DNA from: Massilia sp. IC2-278
GTDB lineage: Bacteria; Pseudomonadota; Gammaproteobacteria; Burkholderiales; Burkholderiaceae_D
Reading direction: 5' to 3'
NCBI RefSeq assembly: GCF_020708045.1
Contig: NZ_JAJFES010000006.1
Location: 248,001 to 312,000 of the forward strand
DNA length: 64,000 nt
Translations under genes and position numbers: made by a program
The notes under the pieces: generated by a model
The model's database searches: none
Told to the model about the DNA's origin: nothing
The model's input: only the letters and a program-made list of their open reading frames with translations
Part shown: positions 31,267 through 40,021 of the stretch, piece by piece
How positions within the stretch are numbered: the stretch's first letter is position 1
Layout: the number at the start of each line of letters is the position of its first letter

Positions 31267-32217
31267 GTGAGCATCGCCCTTGCCCGTACCCGCCCCGTGT
31301 ATGACCTGATCGACGTCCAGGATGCGCTCGAGCGCAGCCGCGGGCGCTCGCCGGAACTCGACGCCTTCTACGAGCGCATGCTCGAAACCGGCCCCGAGCG
31401 CTTCGTCACCACCCCCTCCTCGCTTGACGCCCTCGACCCGCTGCGCGACGAATGCCCGAATTTCGACGAAGTGCTGGACGACCTGGCGCGCTACCTGCGC
31501 CTGGCGCATGCAGGCAACCGCGGCTTCAATTTGATGCCGATCCTGCTGCTGGGCGGGCCTGGCGTGGGCAAGACCCACTTCGCAAGGCGCCTGGCGCGGG
31601 CCATGGGCACCGAGTTCGAGCTGATCGGCATGAACGCGCTGTCGGCCGGCTTCGTCATCACCGGCAGCTCGGCCAGCTGGCGCGGCGCCAAATGCGGCAA
31701 GGTCGCCGAGCGCCTGGTGCGCGGGCAGTTCGCCAACCCGGTGGTGGTGCTGGACGAAGTGGAAAAGGCCAGCGGTTCCTCGCAGTCCGATCCGCTGGCG
31801 GCGCTCTACCAGTTGCTGGAGCCGGAAACGGCGCAAGCCTTCCGCGACGAATACATCGACGTCGAGATCGACGCCAGCCAGATCTGCTGGGTGCTGACGG
31901 CCAATTCCACCGAGGGGATACCGGCGCCGCTCCTGAACCGGATGGCGGTGTACGAGGTGCCGGCGCCGACGCGCGAGCAGGCGGCCGGCATTGCGCGGCG
32001 CATGCTGGCGGCGCTGGTCGTGGAACTGAACCTGACGGACTTCGACGATAGCCTGGACGACGCCGTGCGCGACAAGCTGGTGCCGGTGGCGCCGCGCGAG
32101 CTGCGCAAGACCCTGCTCGACTGCCTGGGCTATGCGGTGGCCGACGGGCGCCGCCACCTGACGGCCGCGGACGTGCGCCTGCGGCCGGGGCCGGGCAAGG
32201 GGCGGATCGGGTTTTGA
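31267..32217 (+). CDS. AAA+ ATPase (Lon-like ATPase module without protease domain)
   Basis: Length 316 aa. The GTG at 31267 is chosen because AAAGGAG lies six bases upstream; a TTG at 31246 is the alternative. Walker A GGPGVGKT (residues 96-103), Walker B VVVLDEVEK (159-167) and a sensor region LTANSTEGIPAPLLNRM are present. The arrangement resembles the AAA+ core of Lon, but no catalytic Ser-Lys protease domain follows. It may be a cytoplasmic remodelling ATPase; its partner is unknown. It is divergent from mraZ. Confidence 0.75.
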   Translation: MSIALARTRPVYDLIDVQDALERSRGRSPELDAFYERMLETGPERFVTTPSSLDALDPLRDECPNFDEVLDDLARYLRLAHAGNRGFNLMPILLLGGPGVGKTHFARRLARAMGTEFELIGMNALSAGFVITGSSASWRGAKCGKVAERLVRGQFANPVVVLDEVEKASGSSQSDPLAALYQLLEPETAQAFRDEYIDVEIDASQICWVLTANSTEGIPAPLLNRMAVYEVPAPTREQAAGIARRMLAALVVELNLTDFDDSLDDAVRDKLVPVAPRELRKTLLDCLGYAVADGRRHLTAADVRLRPGPGKGRIGF

Positions 32218-32296
32218 TCTTTGATGCGAGCGACAGGCGCCTTGTTTCGCGCCCCAGCATTAGAATGGCAGCAACCGTGCCAACCAGAGAGCTTTC

Positions 32297-32995
32297 ATGA
32301 CCGACTACGCCTTCACGCCGCCCGCCCTTCCCTCGCTCGCCATCTTCGGCAGCAGCGAACGCTTCCCGATCCGCCGCGTGTTCTGCGTCGGCCGCAACTA
32401 CGCCGCGCACGCACGTGAGATGGGCAGCAATCCGGACCGCGAGCCGCCCTTCTTCTTCACCAAGCCGGCCGATGCCGTGGTGCCGGCCGAGGGCGCGCTG
32501 CCCTATCCGCCGGCCACGGAAGACCTGCACCACGAGATCGAGCTGGTCGTGGCCCTGCGCAGCGGCGGCGCCGACATTCCGGCGGACGAGGCGCTGGCCA
32601 AGGTCTGGGGCTATGGCGTGGGCCTGGACCTGACCCGGCGCGATTTGCAGTCCGTGGCCAAGGAAAACGGCCGCCCCTGGGACATGGCGAAAGGCTTCGA
32701 CGCCTCCGCCCCCTGCTCGCCGCTGCGCCCTGTGAGCAGCTTCGGCCATCCGTCGGAAGACGCCTGCATCCGCATTTCGGTGAACGGCACGGTGCGCCAG
32801 GAAGGCACGCTGGACGAGATGATCTGGCCGATCCCGGACATCATCGCCCACCTGTCGCGCCTGGTGACGCTGGCTCCGGGAGACCTGATCTTCACCGGCA
32901 CGCCATCGGGCGTGGGTGCGCTGAAGCCGGGTGACCGCGTGCACGGCGAGATCGCCGGCGTCGATGAATTCGACCTGGAAGTCGTCGAAAGGTAG
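32297..32995 (+). CDS. Fumarylacetoacetate hydrolase (FAH) family protein
   Basis: Length 232 aa, a single FAH domain of the YcgM/fumarylpyruvate hydrolase size class. Seen are CVGRNYAAHAREMG, the metal ligands HHEIELVV, GYGVGLDLTRRDLQ and the end motif LAPGDLIFTGTPSGVG. It probably hydrolyses or decarboxylates an acylpyruvate-type intermediate of aromatic degradation; the substrate is unclear without a pathway nearby. Its TAG stop codon (32993-32995) is part of a GTAGGGTGG repeat, so the C-terminus ends where the repeat begins. Confidence 0.85.
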   Translation: MTDYAFTPPALPSLAIFGSSERFPIRRVFCVGRNYAAHAREMGSNPDREPPFFFTKPADAVVPAEGALPYPPATEDLHHEIELVVALRSGGADIPADEALAKVWGYGVGLDLTRRDLQSVAKENGRPWDMAKGFDASAPCSPLRPVSSFGHPSEDACIRISVNGTVRQEGTLDEMIWPIPDIIAHLSRLVTLAPGDLIFTGTPSGVGALKPGDRVHGEIAGVDEFDLEVVER

Positions 32996-33157
32996 GGTGG
33001 CCGGCTCCACCCTGCACGACGCACTGACGCGCCGTGTGCGCCGCCCACGCGTTTAACGCACGGTGGCATAGGCGCGGAGTTTCAAGCGCTAACTGAACGC
33101 GTGGACGGCGCTACAGCCACGGGCCGGCGGGCGCCCGGGAATAGCCGTCCACCCTAC
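32992..33157. repeat. GTAGGGTGG palindromic repeat, inverted pair (copy 3)
   Basis: The left unit, 32992-33013, is a short palindrome (GGTGGCCGGCTCCACC). The right unit, 33101-33157, has arms GTGGACGGC (33101-33109) and GCCGTCCAC (33144-33152) around a long GC-rich centre and ends CCACCCTAC. The pair fills the space between two convergent genes, and its ends contribute the TAG stop codons of both. Confidence 0.75.
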
Positions 33158-33669
33158 TTGCCGCGCAGCGCCGCCAAAAACGCTTCCGGCTGCTCCACGC
33201 TCACCAGCAGCGACGGCCCGACCCGGGCCGGCAGATACACTACCTGGCTGCGGTCGGTCATCACCGCGAACACCACGCCGTCGCCCGCCCCCTTGAAGCG
33301 GCCGGCCGTATAACCCGGCATGTGGATGCCGTTGCGGCGCGCGCCGAGCCGCGCTTCCTCGATGGCGCCATAGCTGCCGACCTTTGCCGCATCCAGCCTG
33401 AAATCCGACAGCGGCCGGTCGTGCTCGTAGAAATGGGCGGCGCGCAGCATGATCTTGCCGCCCTCGACGCGCAGCGCGTTGTCGTGCACCGAATACGCCA
33501 GCGTCACCGTGAACGGCAGGATCAGCAGCGCCGACAGCGCCACGTTCTTCATGCTGACGGCCAGGCCGTCGCGGCGGATCACCAGCAGCGGCGCGGCGCA
33601 GGCCAGCAGGGTGATGGCCGCCATGGTCCAGAATACGCCGTTGCCCACCGGGGCGATTGCAAACTGCAT
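33154..33669 (-). CDS. Membrane protein with bacterial PH-like domain
   Basis: Length 171 aa. Two membrane segments (residues about 10-32 and 40-60, WTMAAITLLACAAPLLV and VALSALLILPFTVTLAY) precede a soluble domain. That domain contains LGARRNGIHMPGYTAGRF, VVFAVMTDRSQVVYLPAR and LLVSVEQPEAFLAAL, which resembles bacterial PH-domain membrane proteins. Function unknown. Its TAG stop is read from the right-hand GTAGGGTGG repeat. It lies 15 bases downstream of glpK on the same strand. Confidence 0.65.
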   Translation of the reverse strand: MQFAIAPVGNGVFWTMAAITLLACAAPLLVIRRDGLAVSMKNVALSALLILPFTVTLAYSVHDNALRVEGGKIMLRAAHFYEHDRPLSDFRLDAAKVGSYGAIEEARLGARRNGIHMPGYTAGRFKGAGDGVVFAVMTDRSQVVYLPARVGPSLLVSVEQPEAFLAALRGK

Positions 33670-33684
33670 CCTCTCTCCATCCAG

Positions 33685-35172
33685 TCAATGTTCGGCCCAG
33701 GCCTTGGCATGCGTTACCGCCCTGGCCCAGCGCGCCATCAGTTCGGCGCGGCGCTCGGCAGGCATGCCCGGCTCGAAGCGGCGCGCGGCGCGCCACAGCG
33801 CGGCAATCTCCTCGCGCGAGGTCCAGAAGCCCTGCGCCAGGCCGGCCAGGTAGGCCGCGCCGAGCGCCGTCGTTTCCGTGACCGCCGGGCGCACCACCGG
33901 CACGCCAAGCAGGTCGGCCTGGAACTGCATCAGCAAGTCGTTGCGAGCGGCGCCGCCGTCGGCACGCACCTCGGTCACCGGGCAGGCGGCGTCCTTCTGC
34001 ATGGCGTCGAGCAGCTCCGCGCTCTGGTAGGCGATCGCCTCCACCGCGGCGCGCGCGATGTGGGCGGCCGTGGTCCCGCGCGTCATGCCGACGATGGTGC
34101 CGCGCGCATACGGGTCCCAGTGCGGCGCGCCGAGGCCGACGAAGGCCGGCACCAGCATCACGCCGCCGCTGTCGGTGACCGACATCGCCAGCGGCTCAAC
34201 GTCCTTTGATTCCTTGATGATGCCGAGGCCGTCGCGCAGCCACTGCACGGTGGCGCCGCCCATGAACACGCTGCCCTCGAGCAGGTAGTCGGTGCGGCCG
34301 TCGACCTTCCAGCCGATCGTCGCCAACAAGCGATTCCGCGACACGGGCGCCATGTAACCGGCATGCATCAGCATGAAGCAGCCGGTGCCATAGGTATTCT
34401 TGACCATGCCCTTGTCGTAGCAGGCCTGGCCGAAGGTGGCGGCCTGCTGGTCGCCGGCGATGCCGCTGACCGGGATCGCGCGCCCGAACCATTCTTCCTT
34501 CGCCCGCCCCACTTCGCCGGCGCTGCGCACGACTTCCGGCAGCACCGCTTCCGGAATGTTGAACAGCGCCAGCAGGGCCGGGTCCCAGCGCATCGTGTGG
34601 ATGTTGTAGAGCATGGTGCGCGAAGCGTTGCTCACATCGGTGACGTGGCGCCCGCAGAGCTGGAAGGCGAGCCAGCTGTCGACCGTGCCGAAGCACAGTT
34701 TGCCGCGCTCGGCCCGTTCGCGCGCGCCGGGCACGTTGTCCAGCAGCCAGGCCAGCTTGGTCGCGGAAAAATAGGCGTCGAGTTCGAGGCCGGTGCTGCG
34801 CTGAATCAGGCGGGCGTGGCCTTCGGCGCGCAGGCGGTCGCAGGCGCCGGCGGTGCGGCGGTCTTGCCAGACGATGGCGCGGGAGATCGGTTCGCCGGTG
34901 GCGCGGTCCCAGACCACCGTGCTTTCACGCTGGTTGGCGATGCCGATGGCGGCGATCTGCGCAGCGTCGACGCCGCCGTCGCGCAAGACCTTGCGCGCGC
35001 AGGCGAGCTGGCTGGTCCAGATGTCGAGCGCGTCGTGCTCGACCCATCCGGGCTGGGGGAAATGCTGGGGAAATTCCTGCTGGGCGCAGGCGAAGACCTG
35101 GCCCTGGCGGTCGAACAGGATGGCGCGGGAACTGGTGGTTCCCTGGTCGAGCGCCAGGATGTATTGCGGCAT
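33685..35172 (-). CDS. glpK: Glycerol kinase GlpK
   Basis: Length 495 aa, FGGY kinase family. The start [21 protein letters not shown] carries the phosphate loop. The glycerol-binding segment [13 protein letters not shown], the [11 protein letters not shown] stretch and the C-terminal [23 protein letters not shown] are all present. It phosphorylates glycerol to glycerol-3-phosphate in the cytoplasm. GGAGG lies just upstream of the ATG. No glpF or glpD is next to it in this window; rnpB lies immediately upstream. Confidence 0.97.
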   Translation of the reverse strand: MPQYILALDQGTTSSRAILFDRQGQVFACAQQEFPQHFPQPGWVEHDALDIWTSQLACARKVLRDGGVDAAQIAAIGIANQRESTVVWDRATGEPISRAIVWQDRRTAGACDRLRAEGHARLIQRSTGLELDAYFSATKLAWLLDNVPGARERAERGKLCFGTVDSWLAFQLCGRHVTDVSNASRTMLYNIHTMRWDPALLALFNIPEAVLPEVVRSAGEVGRAKEEWFGRAIPVSGIAGDQQAATFGQACYDKGMVKNTYGTGCFMLMHAGYMAPVSRNRLLATIGWKVDGRTDYLLEGSVFMGGATVQWLRDGLGIIKESKDVEPLAMSVTDSGGVMLVPAFVGLGAPHWDPYARGTIVGMTRGTTAAHIARAAVEAIAYQSAELLDAMQKDAACPVTEVRADGGAARNDLLMQFQADLLGVPVVRPAVTETTALGAAYLAGLAQGFWTSREEIAALWRAARRFEPGMPAERRAELMARWARAVTHAKAWAEH

Positions 35173-35200
35173 CGATCCTCCGCGCGTGTGTATTCAGTGT

Positions 35201-35539
35201 AAAGCAGGCCGATAGGCCGGATTCTGTTGGCTGGTCTCCCCGAAGGGACTCCCGCCACGACAATCATTCCTCTAGGCGCCGAATTACTCCGGCGCTCAAG
35301 CTTCCTACCCGCACGCTCCGCGAGCAACATCAACGCGTGCCTATTTGGAATTGCTCCGAGTGGAGGTTACCGCGTTTCACCGTAACTAAATACGCTCGTC
35401 TCTGTGGCCCTATTCCTCGCCTTATACCTTGCGGCTTTCGGCGGACGGCCGTTAACCGTCACCCTGCTCTGTGGAGTCCGGACCTTCCTCCCGCCAGCGC
35501 CTTGCGGCGCCAGCCAGCGACTGTCTGGCCTGCTTCACG
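35201..35539 (-). ncRNA. rnpB: RNase P RNA component (class A)
   Basis: On the minus strand the RNA begins near GAAGCAGGCCAGACAGTCGC. It contains the P4-forming GAGGAAGGTCCGGACTCCA and the conserved GAGGAATG near the 3' half, and ends with AGAATCCGGCCTAT. The 5' GAAGCAGGCC pairs with the 3' GGCCTGCTTT to close stem P1. It is the catalytic RNA that matures tRNA 5' ends. The upper end is placed using a TACAAT -10 box at 35546-35551. Open frames across it are not genes. Confidence 0.95.
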
Positions 35540-35545
35540 GGCATC

Positions 35546-35551
35546 ATTGTA
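35546..35551 (-). promoter_or_regulatory. Probable -10 box of rnpB
   Basis: TACAAT on the minus strand, about seven bases before the inferred RNA start. No clear -35 match is seen at the normal distance. Confidence 0.5.
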
Positions 35552-35693
35552 ACCGATGGGGGGCGCTGCTCCTAGCGTGTGCATTCCAGGCCACGGCTTC
35601 ATGTGCAAGACAGGACTTTGTTCCTGGATAATCCAGGCGGCGCCGGGACCAGCATGATGAGCATTTTCATGTTGGTTTGAAGTTGGGGGAAAG

Positions 35694-36068
35694 ATGACCT
35701 ACCTGGCTGCAGTCATTGCCATGCTCTTGATGACGCATTCACATGCCGACGACAAAGGCAAATGGACGGGGATGAACAAGCCGTTGACGGATGCTACCTA
35801 TCTTGTCTACTCGGGCGAGTCCGGTGATCGTAGGCCACCAACGAATACGGACAGGAAGCTTGCGATTGCCATCAGGGGGCAAGCTGCCAAAGAGATTTTT
35901 GACGCAATCGGTCCGGATGCCAAAGGGGTCACTTGTAGTCTTGAGGACGGTGAACGAATGAGGAGCAAGGGCGAGGTCTGGTGCTCTTATACGCCGAGTG
36001 ATGGATACATGTGCTTTTTGGGATTCAACCTTCGTACAGGGAAGCCGCATTCAGGTGGAACTTGCTAA
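35694..36068 (+). CDS. Small exported cysteine-rich hypothetical protein
   Basis: Length 124 aa. A short signal peptide (MTYLAAVIAMLLMTHSHA) precedes a soluble region with four cysteines late in the protein (VTCSL, VWCSY, YMCFL, GGTC at the very end), suggesting disulfides in the periplasm. A GGGGAAAG ribosome binding site is present. The gene is about 50% GC where counted, well below its neighbours, and uses different codons, so it may be recently acquired. Family not recognised with confidence. Confidence 0.6.
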   Translation: MTYLAAVIAMLLMTHSHADDKGKWTGMNKPLTDATYLVYSGESGDRRPPTNTDRKLAIAIRGQAAKEIFDAIGPDAKGVTCSLEDGERMRSKGEVWCSYTPSDGYMCFLGFNLRTGKPHSGGTC

Positions 36069-36127
36069 TGCCGGTAGAAGCCCAAAAACCTCCCGCTGGG
36101 CGTTTGCCAGTCCAATCTCGCTGAAAA

Positions 36128-36808
36128 TCAGGTTGCAATCAGCGTCCCGCCCTTGCGCGGCGGGCTGGACGGCGCGGCAGGCGGCGGTGCCTGCGGCGCC
36201 TCCTCCCGATGCTCATTCCCGATCCGATCCAGATCCTCGAGCCCCATCAGCGGCGCATACATCAAGTCCTGCGGATCGGTCGAGCGCTTCCAGCCCAGGT
36301 GCAGCTCGCCCACTGCGCGCTTGGCCAGCTTGACCGTGCGCTCGCCGGTGCGGTCGGTCAGGCGCGGCTCGCCGTTTTCGTATTCGAACAGGCGCGCCAT
36401 CGACACCACCGAGCAGTGCAGGTTCGGGCTGTGCATCGAGAACTGGTAGCGGAAACCGCCCGACTGGGCATTGATGTCGCGCGCGGTAATGAACAGGCGG
36501 TAGGTTTTTGGTCCCAGCCCCGGCAGGCGGGCGCTGGCGCGCACGGCCTGTTCGAGCAGCGCTTCGGCGGCATATTGCTCCGTGCCCGGCAGCCTGGGCA
36601 GACGCAGCGGCGGCAGCCGCATCGCGGCACGTACCCGGATGCCGAGCTGCCGTGCCAGTGCACGGGCGACAGTCGCCGACAAGGCTTCCGGCACGTCATC
36701 GAGCGGCACCACATACACGGCAACAGACTCGTCGCCCGACTTGAGCGCAAGCGCGGCCCCGCTGCCCAGCAGCGCAACCGCCGACAACAGCACATGACGT
36801 CTCTGCAT
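36128..36808 (-). CDS. Exported archaemetzincin-like protein lacking the HExxH zinc motif
   Basis: Length 226 aa. The signal sequence MQRRHVLLSAVALLGSGAALA looks twin-arginine-like only in its RR, without the full motif. The body follows the archaemetzincin pattern: VYVVPLDDVPEALSATVARALARQLGI, EQYAAEALLEQAV, FITARDINAQSGGF, VVSMARLF and LMYAPLMGLEDLD. Where HExxHxxGxxHC should stand (residues about 167-173) the sequence is GELHLGW, so the zinc protease site is lost. The tail is rich in proline. It may be a non-catalytic periplasmic relative. Assignment is by motif reading only. Confidence 0.5.
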   Translation of the reverse strand: MQRRHVLLSAVALLGSGAALALKSGDESVAVYVVPLDDVPEALSATVARALARQLGIRVRAAMRLPPLRLPRLPGTEQYAAEALLEQAVRASARLPGLGPKTYRLFITARDINAQSGGFRYQFSMHSPNLHCSVVSMARLFEYENGEPRLTDRTGERTVKLAKRAVGELHLGWKRSTDPQDLMYAPLMGLEDLDRIGNEHREEAPQAPPPAAPSSPPRKGGTLIAT

Positions 36809-37018
36809 GGACTTCCCCGATAAGGATCGCTATTTAATTTTTGGCAAGTTTATCTTGAGCAAATCCTGTCGTCCATGCCAATTGCATACAGGGCAAGATT
36901 GTTCGCCCAACATTTCTGAAAATCGGTGTCGCCATTTGAAAAGCCCGGGCCCAGCCGCTGGCATAGAATATTTCGATACCCGGCCACGCTTGGCGAAACC
37001 AACAAGGACCACAGAGAC

Positions 37019-38716
37019 ATGACGCACCCTTCCCGCACCGGCGGCCAGATCCTGGTCGACGCGCTCCACGTCCACGGCGTCGAGATCGCCTTTGGCGTTC
37101 CCGGCGAAAGCTACCTCGACGTGCTCGACGCGCTGCACGATTCCAGCATCCGCTTCGTCATCAACCGCCAGGAAGGGGGCGCCGCGTTCATGGCCGAGGC
37201 CTACGGCAAACTGACCGGCAAGCCCGGCATCTGTTTTGTTACGCGCGGCCCGGGCGCCACGAATGCCTCGATCGGCGTGCATACTGCCTACCAGGATTCG
37301 ACGCCGCTGATCCTGTTCATCGGCCAGGTCGGCAACGACTTCGTCGACCGCGAAGCCTTCCAGGAAATCGACTATCGCCGCATGTACGGCGAAATGGCAA
37401 AGTGGGTGGCGCAGATCGACCGCGCCGATCGCATCCCCGAATACATCGCGCGCGCCTTCCAGGTGGCCACCAGCGGCCGTCCGGGTCCGGTCGTGCTGGC
37501 CCTGCCGGAAGACATGCTGGTGTCGCTGGCCGAGGTAGCCGACACGCGCCGCTACCAGCCGGTGCAAGCCGCCCCCTCCTCCAGCCAGATCGACACGCTG
37601 CGCAGCATGCTGGGCGAGGCGAAGAAGCCGGTCGTCCTGCTCGGCGGCGGCAGCTGGAACGCGCAGGCCTGCGCCGACCTGGCGACCTTCGCCGAAACGA
37701 ACGCGCTGCCGGTCGGCTGCACCTTCCGCTTCCAGGACCTGCTGGACAACGCGCACCCGAACTACGCGGGCGACGTCGGCATCGGCATCAACCCGAAGCT
37801 GGCCGCGCGCGTCAAAGACGCCGACCTGGTCATCGCCATCGGCCCGCGCCTGGGCGAGATGACCACCGGCGGCTACACCCTGCTCGATTCGCCAGTGCCG
37901 AAGCAGCGCCTGGTCCACATCCACAACGATCCCGAGGAACTGGGCAGCGTCTACCAGGCCGAACTCATGATCGCCAGCGGCGCCCCGCAAGCCTGCGCCA
38001 TGCTGGCCGCAATGGAGCCGGTCGACAGCAGCGCCTGGCGCCACACCGTGGAGGAAGCGAAAGCCGACCTCGCCGCCTGGCAGGCGCAGCCGCCGATCTT
38101 CAAGGATGGCCAGGCGCCGCTCGACCTGTGGCAGGTGGTGCAGGACCTGCAGGCCGCCCTGCCAGCGGACACCATCATCACCAACGGCGCCGGCAACTAC
38201 GCGAGCTGGGCGCACCGCTTCTGGCGCTACGGCGGCATGCGCACCCAGCTGGCGCCGACGAATGGCGCGATGGGCTATGCTGTGCCCTCGGGCGTGGCGG
38301 CGAAGATCGTCGATCCGCAGCGCACCGTGGTGACCTTTGCCGGCGACGGCGAGTTCATGATGACGGGCCAGGAGCTGGCCACCGCCGTGCAGTACGGCGC
38401 CGGCGTCGTGATCCTGGTCTTCAATAACAGCATGTTCGGCACCATTCGCATGCACCAGGAAAAGACCTATCCGGGCCGCGTGTCCGGCACCACGCTGCAC
38501 AACCCCGACTTTGCGGCGCTGGCGCGGGCGTATGGCGGGCACGGCGAAATCGTCGAACGCACGGCCGACTTCGCACCGGCGCTGGCGCGCGCGCTCGAAC
38601 ACGCGAACGGCAAGGGGCTGCCGGCGCTGATCGAACTGCGCTACGACGGCAACCTGATTACGCCGAATGCCACGCTGGAGAGCATGCGCAAGGCGGCCGA
38701 GGCGGCGAAATGTTGA
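37019..38716 (+). CDS. Thiamine pyrophosphate-dependent enzyme, acetolactate synthase-like
   Basis: Length 565 aa from the ATG at 37019. It has three domains: an N-terminal PYR domain with catalytic glutamate E52 (NRQEGGAAFMAEAYGK), a central domain (VVLLGGGSWNAQA), and a C-terminal TPP-binding domain with GDGEFMMTGQELATAV and VFNNSMFGTIRMHQE. It belongs to the acetohydroxyacid synthase/benzoylformate decarboxylase superfamily. No regulatory small subunit gene lies next to it, so the true substrate is open and a biosynthetic role in valine synthesis is not implied. Confidence 0.8.
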   Translation: MTHPSRTGGQILVDALHVHGVEIAFGVPGESYLDVLDALHDSSIRFVINRQEGGAAFMAEAYGKLTGKPGICFVTRGPGATNASIGVHTAYQDSTPLILFIGQVGNDFVDREAFQEIDYRRMYGEMAKWVAQIDRADRIPEYIARAFQVATSGRPGPVVLALPEDMLVSLAEVADTRRYQPVQAAPSSSQIDTLRSMLGEAKKPVVLLGGGSWNAQACADLATFAETNALPVGCTFRFQDLLDNAHPNYAGDVGIGINPKLAARVKDADLVIAIGPRLGEMTTGGYTLLDSPVPKQRLVHIHNDPEELGSVYQAELMIASGAPQACAMLAAMEPVDSSAWRHTVEEAKADLAAWQAQPPIFKDGQAPLDLWQVVQDLQAALPADTIITNGAGNYASWAHRFWRYGGMRTQLAPTNGAMGYAVPSGVAAKIVDPQRTVVTFAGDGEFMMTGQELATAVQYGAGVVILVFNNSMFGTIRMHQEKTYPGRVSGTTLHNPDFAALARAYGGHGEIVERTADFAPALARALEHANGKGLPALIELRYDGNLITPNATLESMRKAAEAAKC

Positions 38717-38757
38717 CCATGGCGGCCCAGGCACGAGAGGATTTTGAGAGGAGAACG

Positions 38758-39534
38758 ATGAGCGACACGCCCGAACTTGTCCTGTGCATCCCGGGCCTCT
38801 GGAAACACCGCGAGGAACTGATACAGGCCATCTCGGAATGCGACGCGGGTTATGTGTATGCCGGCCACCTGCTGCTGGAAATCGAAACCGGTTTCACCTG
38901 CGAAGTGATGTTCGAAGGCGCCGACCCGGCGCTGCCGGCGGCCTTTGCCGCGGTGGGCCCGCACTGGGCGCAATCCGAGGCGATGATGGACGTGGCGCGC
39001 CACGCCTCGGTGGTCTACCTGTCCGGCAAGGGCGGCTCGCGCGACGCCGCCGAAGCCATGATGCGGGCGGCAGCCGCGCTGATCGATGCGGGCGGCCTGG
39101 GCGTGAAGGTGGAAAGCACCGGCATCGCCCACGGCCCGGCCTACTGGACCGAACTGTGCGAACAGCTGCACCTGCAGACCGCGCACCGGGCGCTGGTGGT
39201 CTACGTGACCGGGCGCGACGTCTACTCCTGCGGCATGCACAACTTCGGCCTGCCGGAAGCGATCGTCACGCCGCCCGATGGCGACTTGCAGGAAGCCGCC
39301 GATTTGCTGCGCACCTTTACCCATTACCTGTTCGCGCAGGGGCCGGTGCTGGAAGATGGGCACACTTTTTCGGTGAGCGAAGGCGCACCGGTGTACCGGG
39401 TGCGCACCGCGCCGGCCATGGATTACGGGGCGGAGTCGCTGTTCAACAATCCGTATGGCGCGTGGCGGCTGGAGCCGGAAGTGCTGCAGAAGGCGGAGAA
39501 AAAGGCGGGGTGGTGGAGCCGGCTGCGGCATTGA
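38758..39534 (+). CDS. Conserved hypothetical protein (DUF4261-like)
   Basis: Length 258 aa. The ATG at 38758 has GAGAGGAGA just upstream; the frame start at 38713 lacks one. It is a soluble protein with no signal peptide, starting MSDTPELVLCIPGLWKHREEL. Phrases such as WAQSEAMMDVARHASVVYLSGKGGS and AHRALVVYVTGRDVYSCGMHNFGLPEA recall DUF4261-type proteins, a tentative match. It follows the TPP enzyme gene by 41 bases and may be in its transcript. Function unknown. Confidence 0.6.
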   Translation: MSDTPELVLCIPGLWKHREELIQAISECDAGYVYAGHLLLEIETGFTCEVMFEGADPALPAAFAAVGPHWAQSEAMMDVARHASVVYLSGKGGSRDAAEAMMRAAAALIDAGGLGVKVESTGIAHGPAYWTELCEQLHLQTAHRALVVYVTGRDVYSCGMHNFGLPEAIVTPPDGDLQEAADLLRTFTHYLFAQGPVLEDGHTFSVSEGAPVYRVRTAPAMDYGAESLFNNPYGAWRLEPEVLQKAEKKAGWWSRLRH

Positions 39535-39624
39535 GCCTGGCGTTTCAAGCAGTCGAAATATTCCCTCAGGGTAACTAAATTATCCTATCATCTGTTGCTA
39601 TCGAAGCCTGGACCGGAGCGTTAG

Positions 39625-39867
39625 ATGAACCAGCCTGTAGCAGCAGCGCCGCGCATTGCGGTGCTGGTCGATTGCGATAACACCTCGCCCGAGGCGCTGG
39701 AATACCGCATCGTGCCCAAGCAGCAGGGCTATGCAAGCCTCGGCAAGATGATCGCGGATTGCGCCGCATTGCAGACGCAGACCACGAACGGAACGACGAC
39801 GGTGCGGCTCATCAATGCGCCGGGTAACCCGGCGAATGTCACCGCGATCCGGCCCACAGCCAAATAA
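39625..39867 (+). pseudogene. Remnant of a NYN-domain/LOTUS (OST-HTH) protein with large internal deletion
   Basis: The 80-codon frame keeps a GGAG ribosome binding site and the typical NYN start IAVLVDCDNTSPEALEY, which ends abruptly. Directly after comes RIVPKQQGYASLGKMIADC and TTVRLINA, which look like the end of a LOTUS/OST-HTH domain. In LabA-like proteins roughly 150-200 residues separate these parts. The nuclease acidic sites beyond the first are gone. It is most simply an in-frame deletion product; whether the short peptide is still made is unknown. Confidence 0.55.
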
Positions 39868-40021
39868 GAAGCCAGCTTTTCCCTCCTCCCGGCCAACGCC
39901 TCGCGCACGGCCGGGACTTGCGTATTCGTCATTACTGTGCTCTGGTAAAATACTGCGATCCTTTTCGTCGTGCCGGCACTGAATGCCGGCATGTGCATGC
40001 AGTCGCTCCCACCACATACCC

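Noticed and set aside
35337..35552. Short frames across 35337-35631
   Set aside because: They fall inside the RNase P RNA gene, whose conserved sequence and pairing are clear.
35739..36050. A minus-strand frame of 103 codons opposite the small exported gene
   Set aside because: The plus-strand frame has a signal peptide and ribosome binding site; the minus-strand frame has neither.
36926..37018. Upstream extension of the TPP enzyme and a possible TPP riboswitch
   Set aside because: The extension has no homology-like features, and no thi-box sequence is recognisable before the gene.
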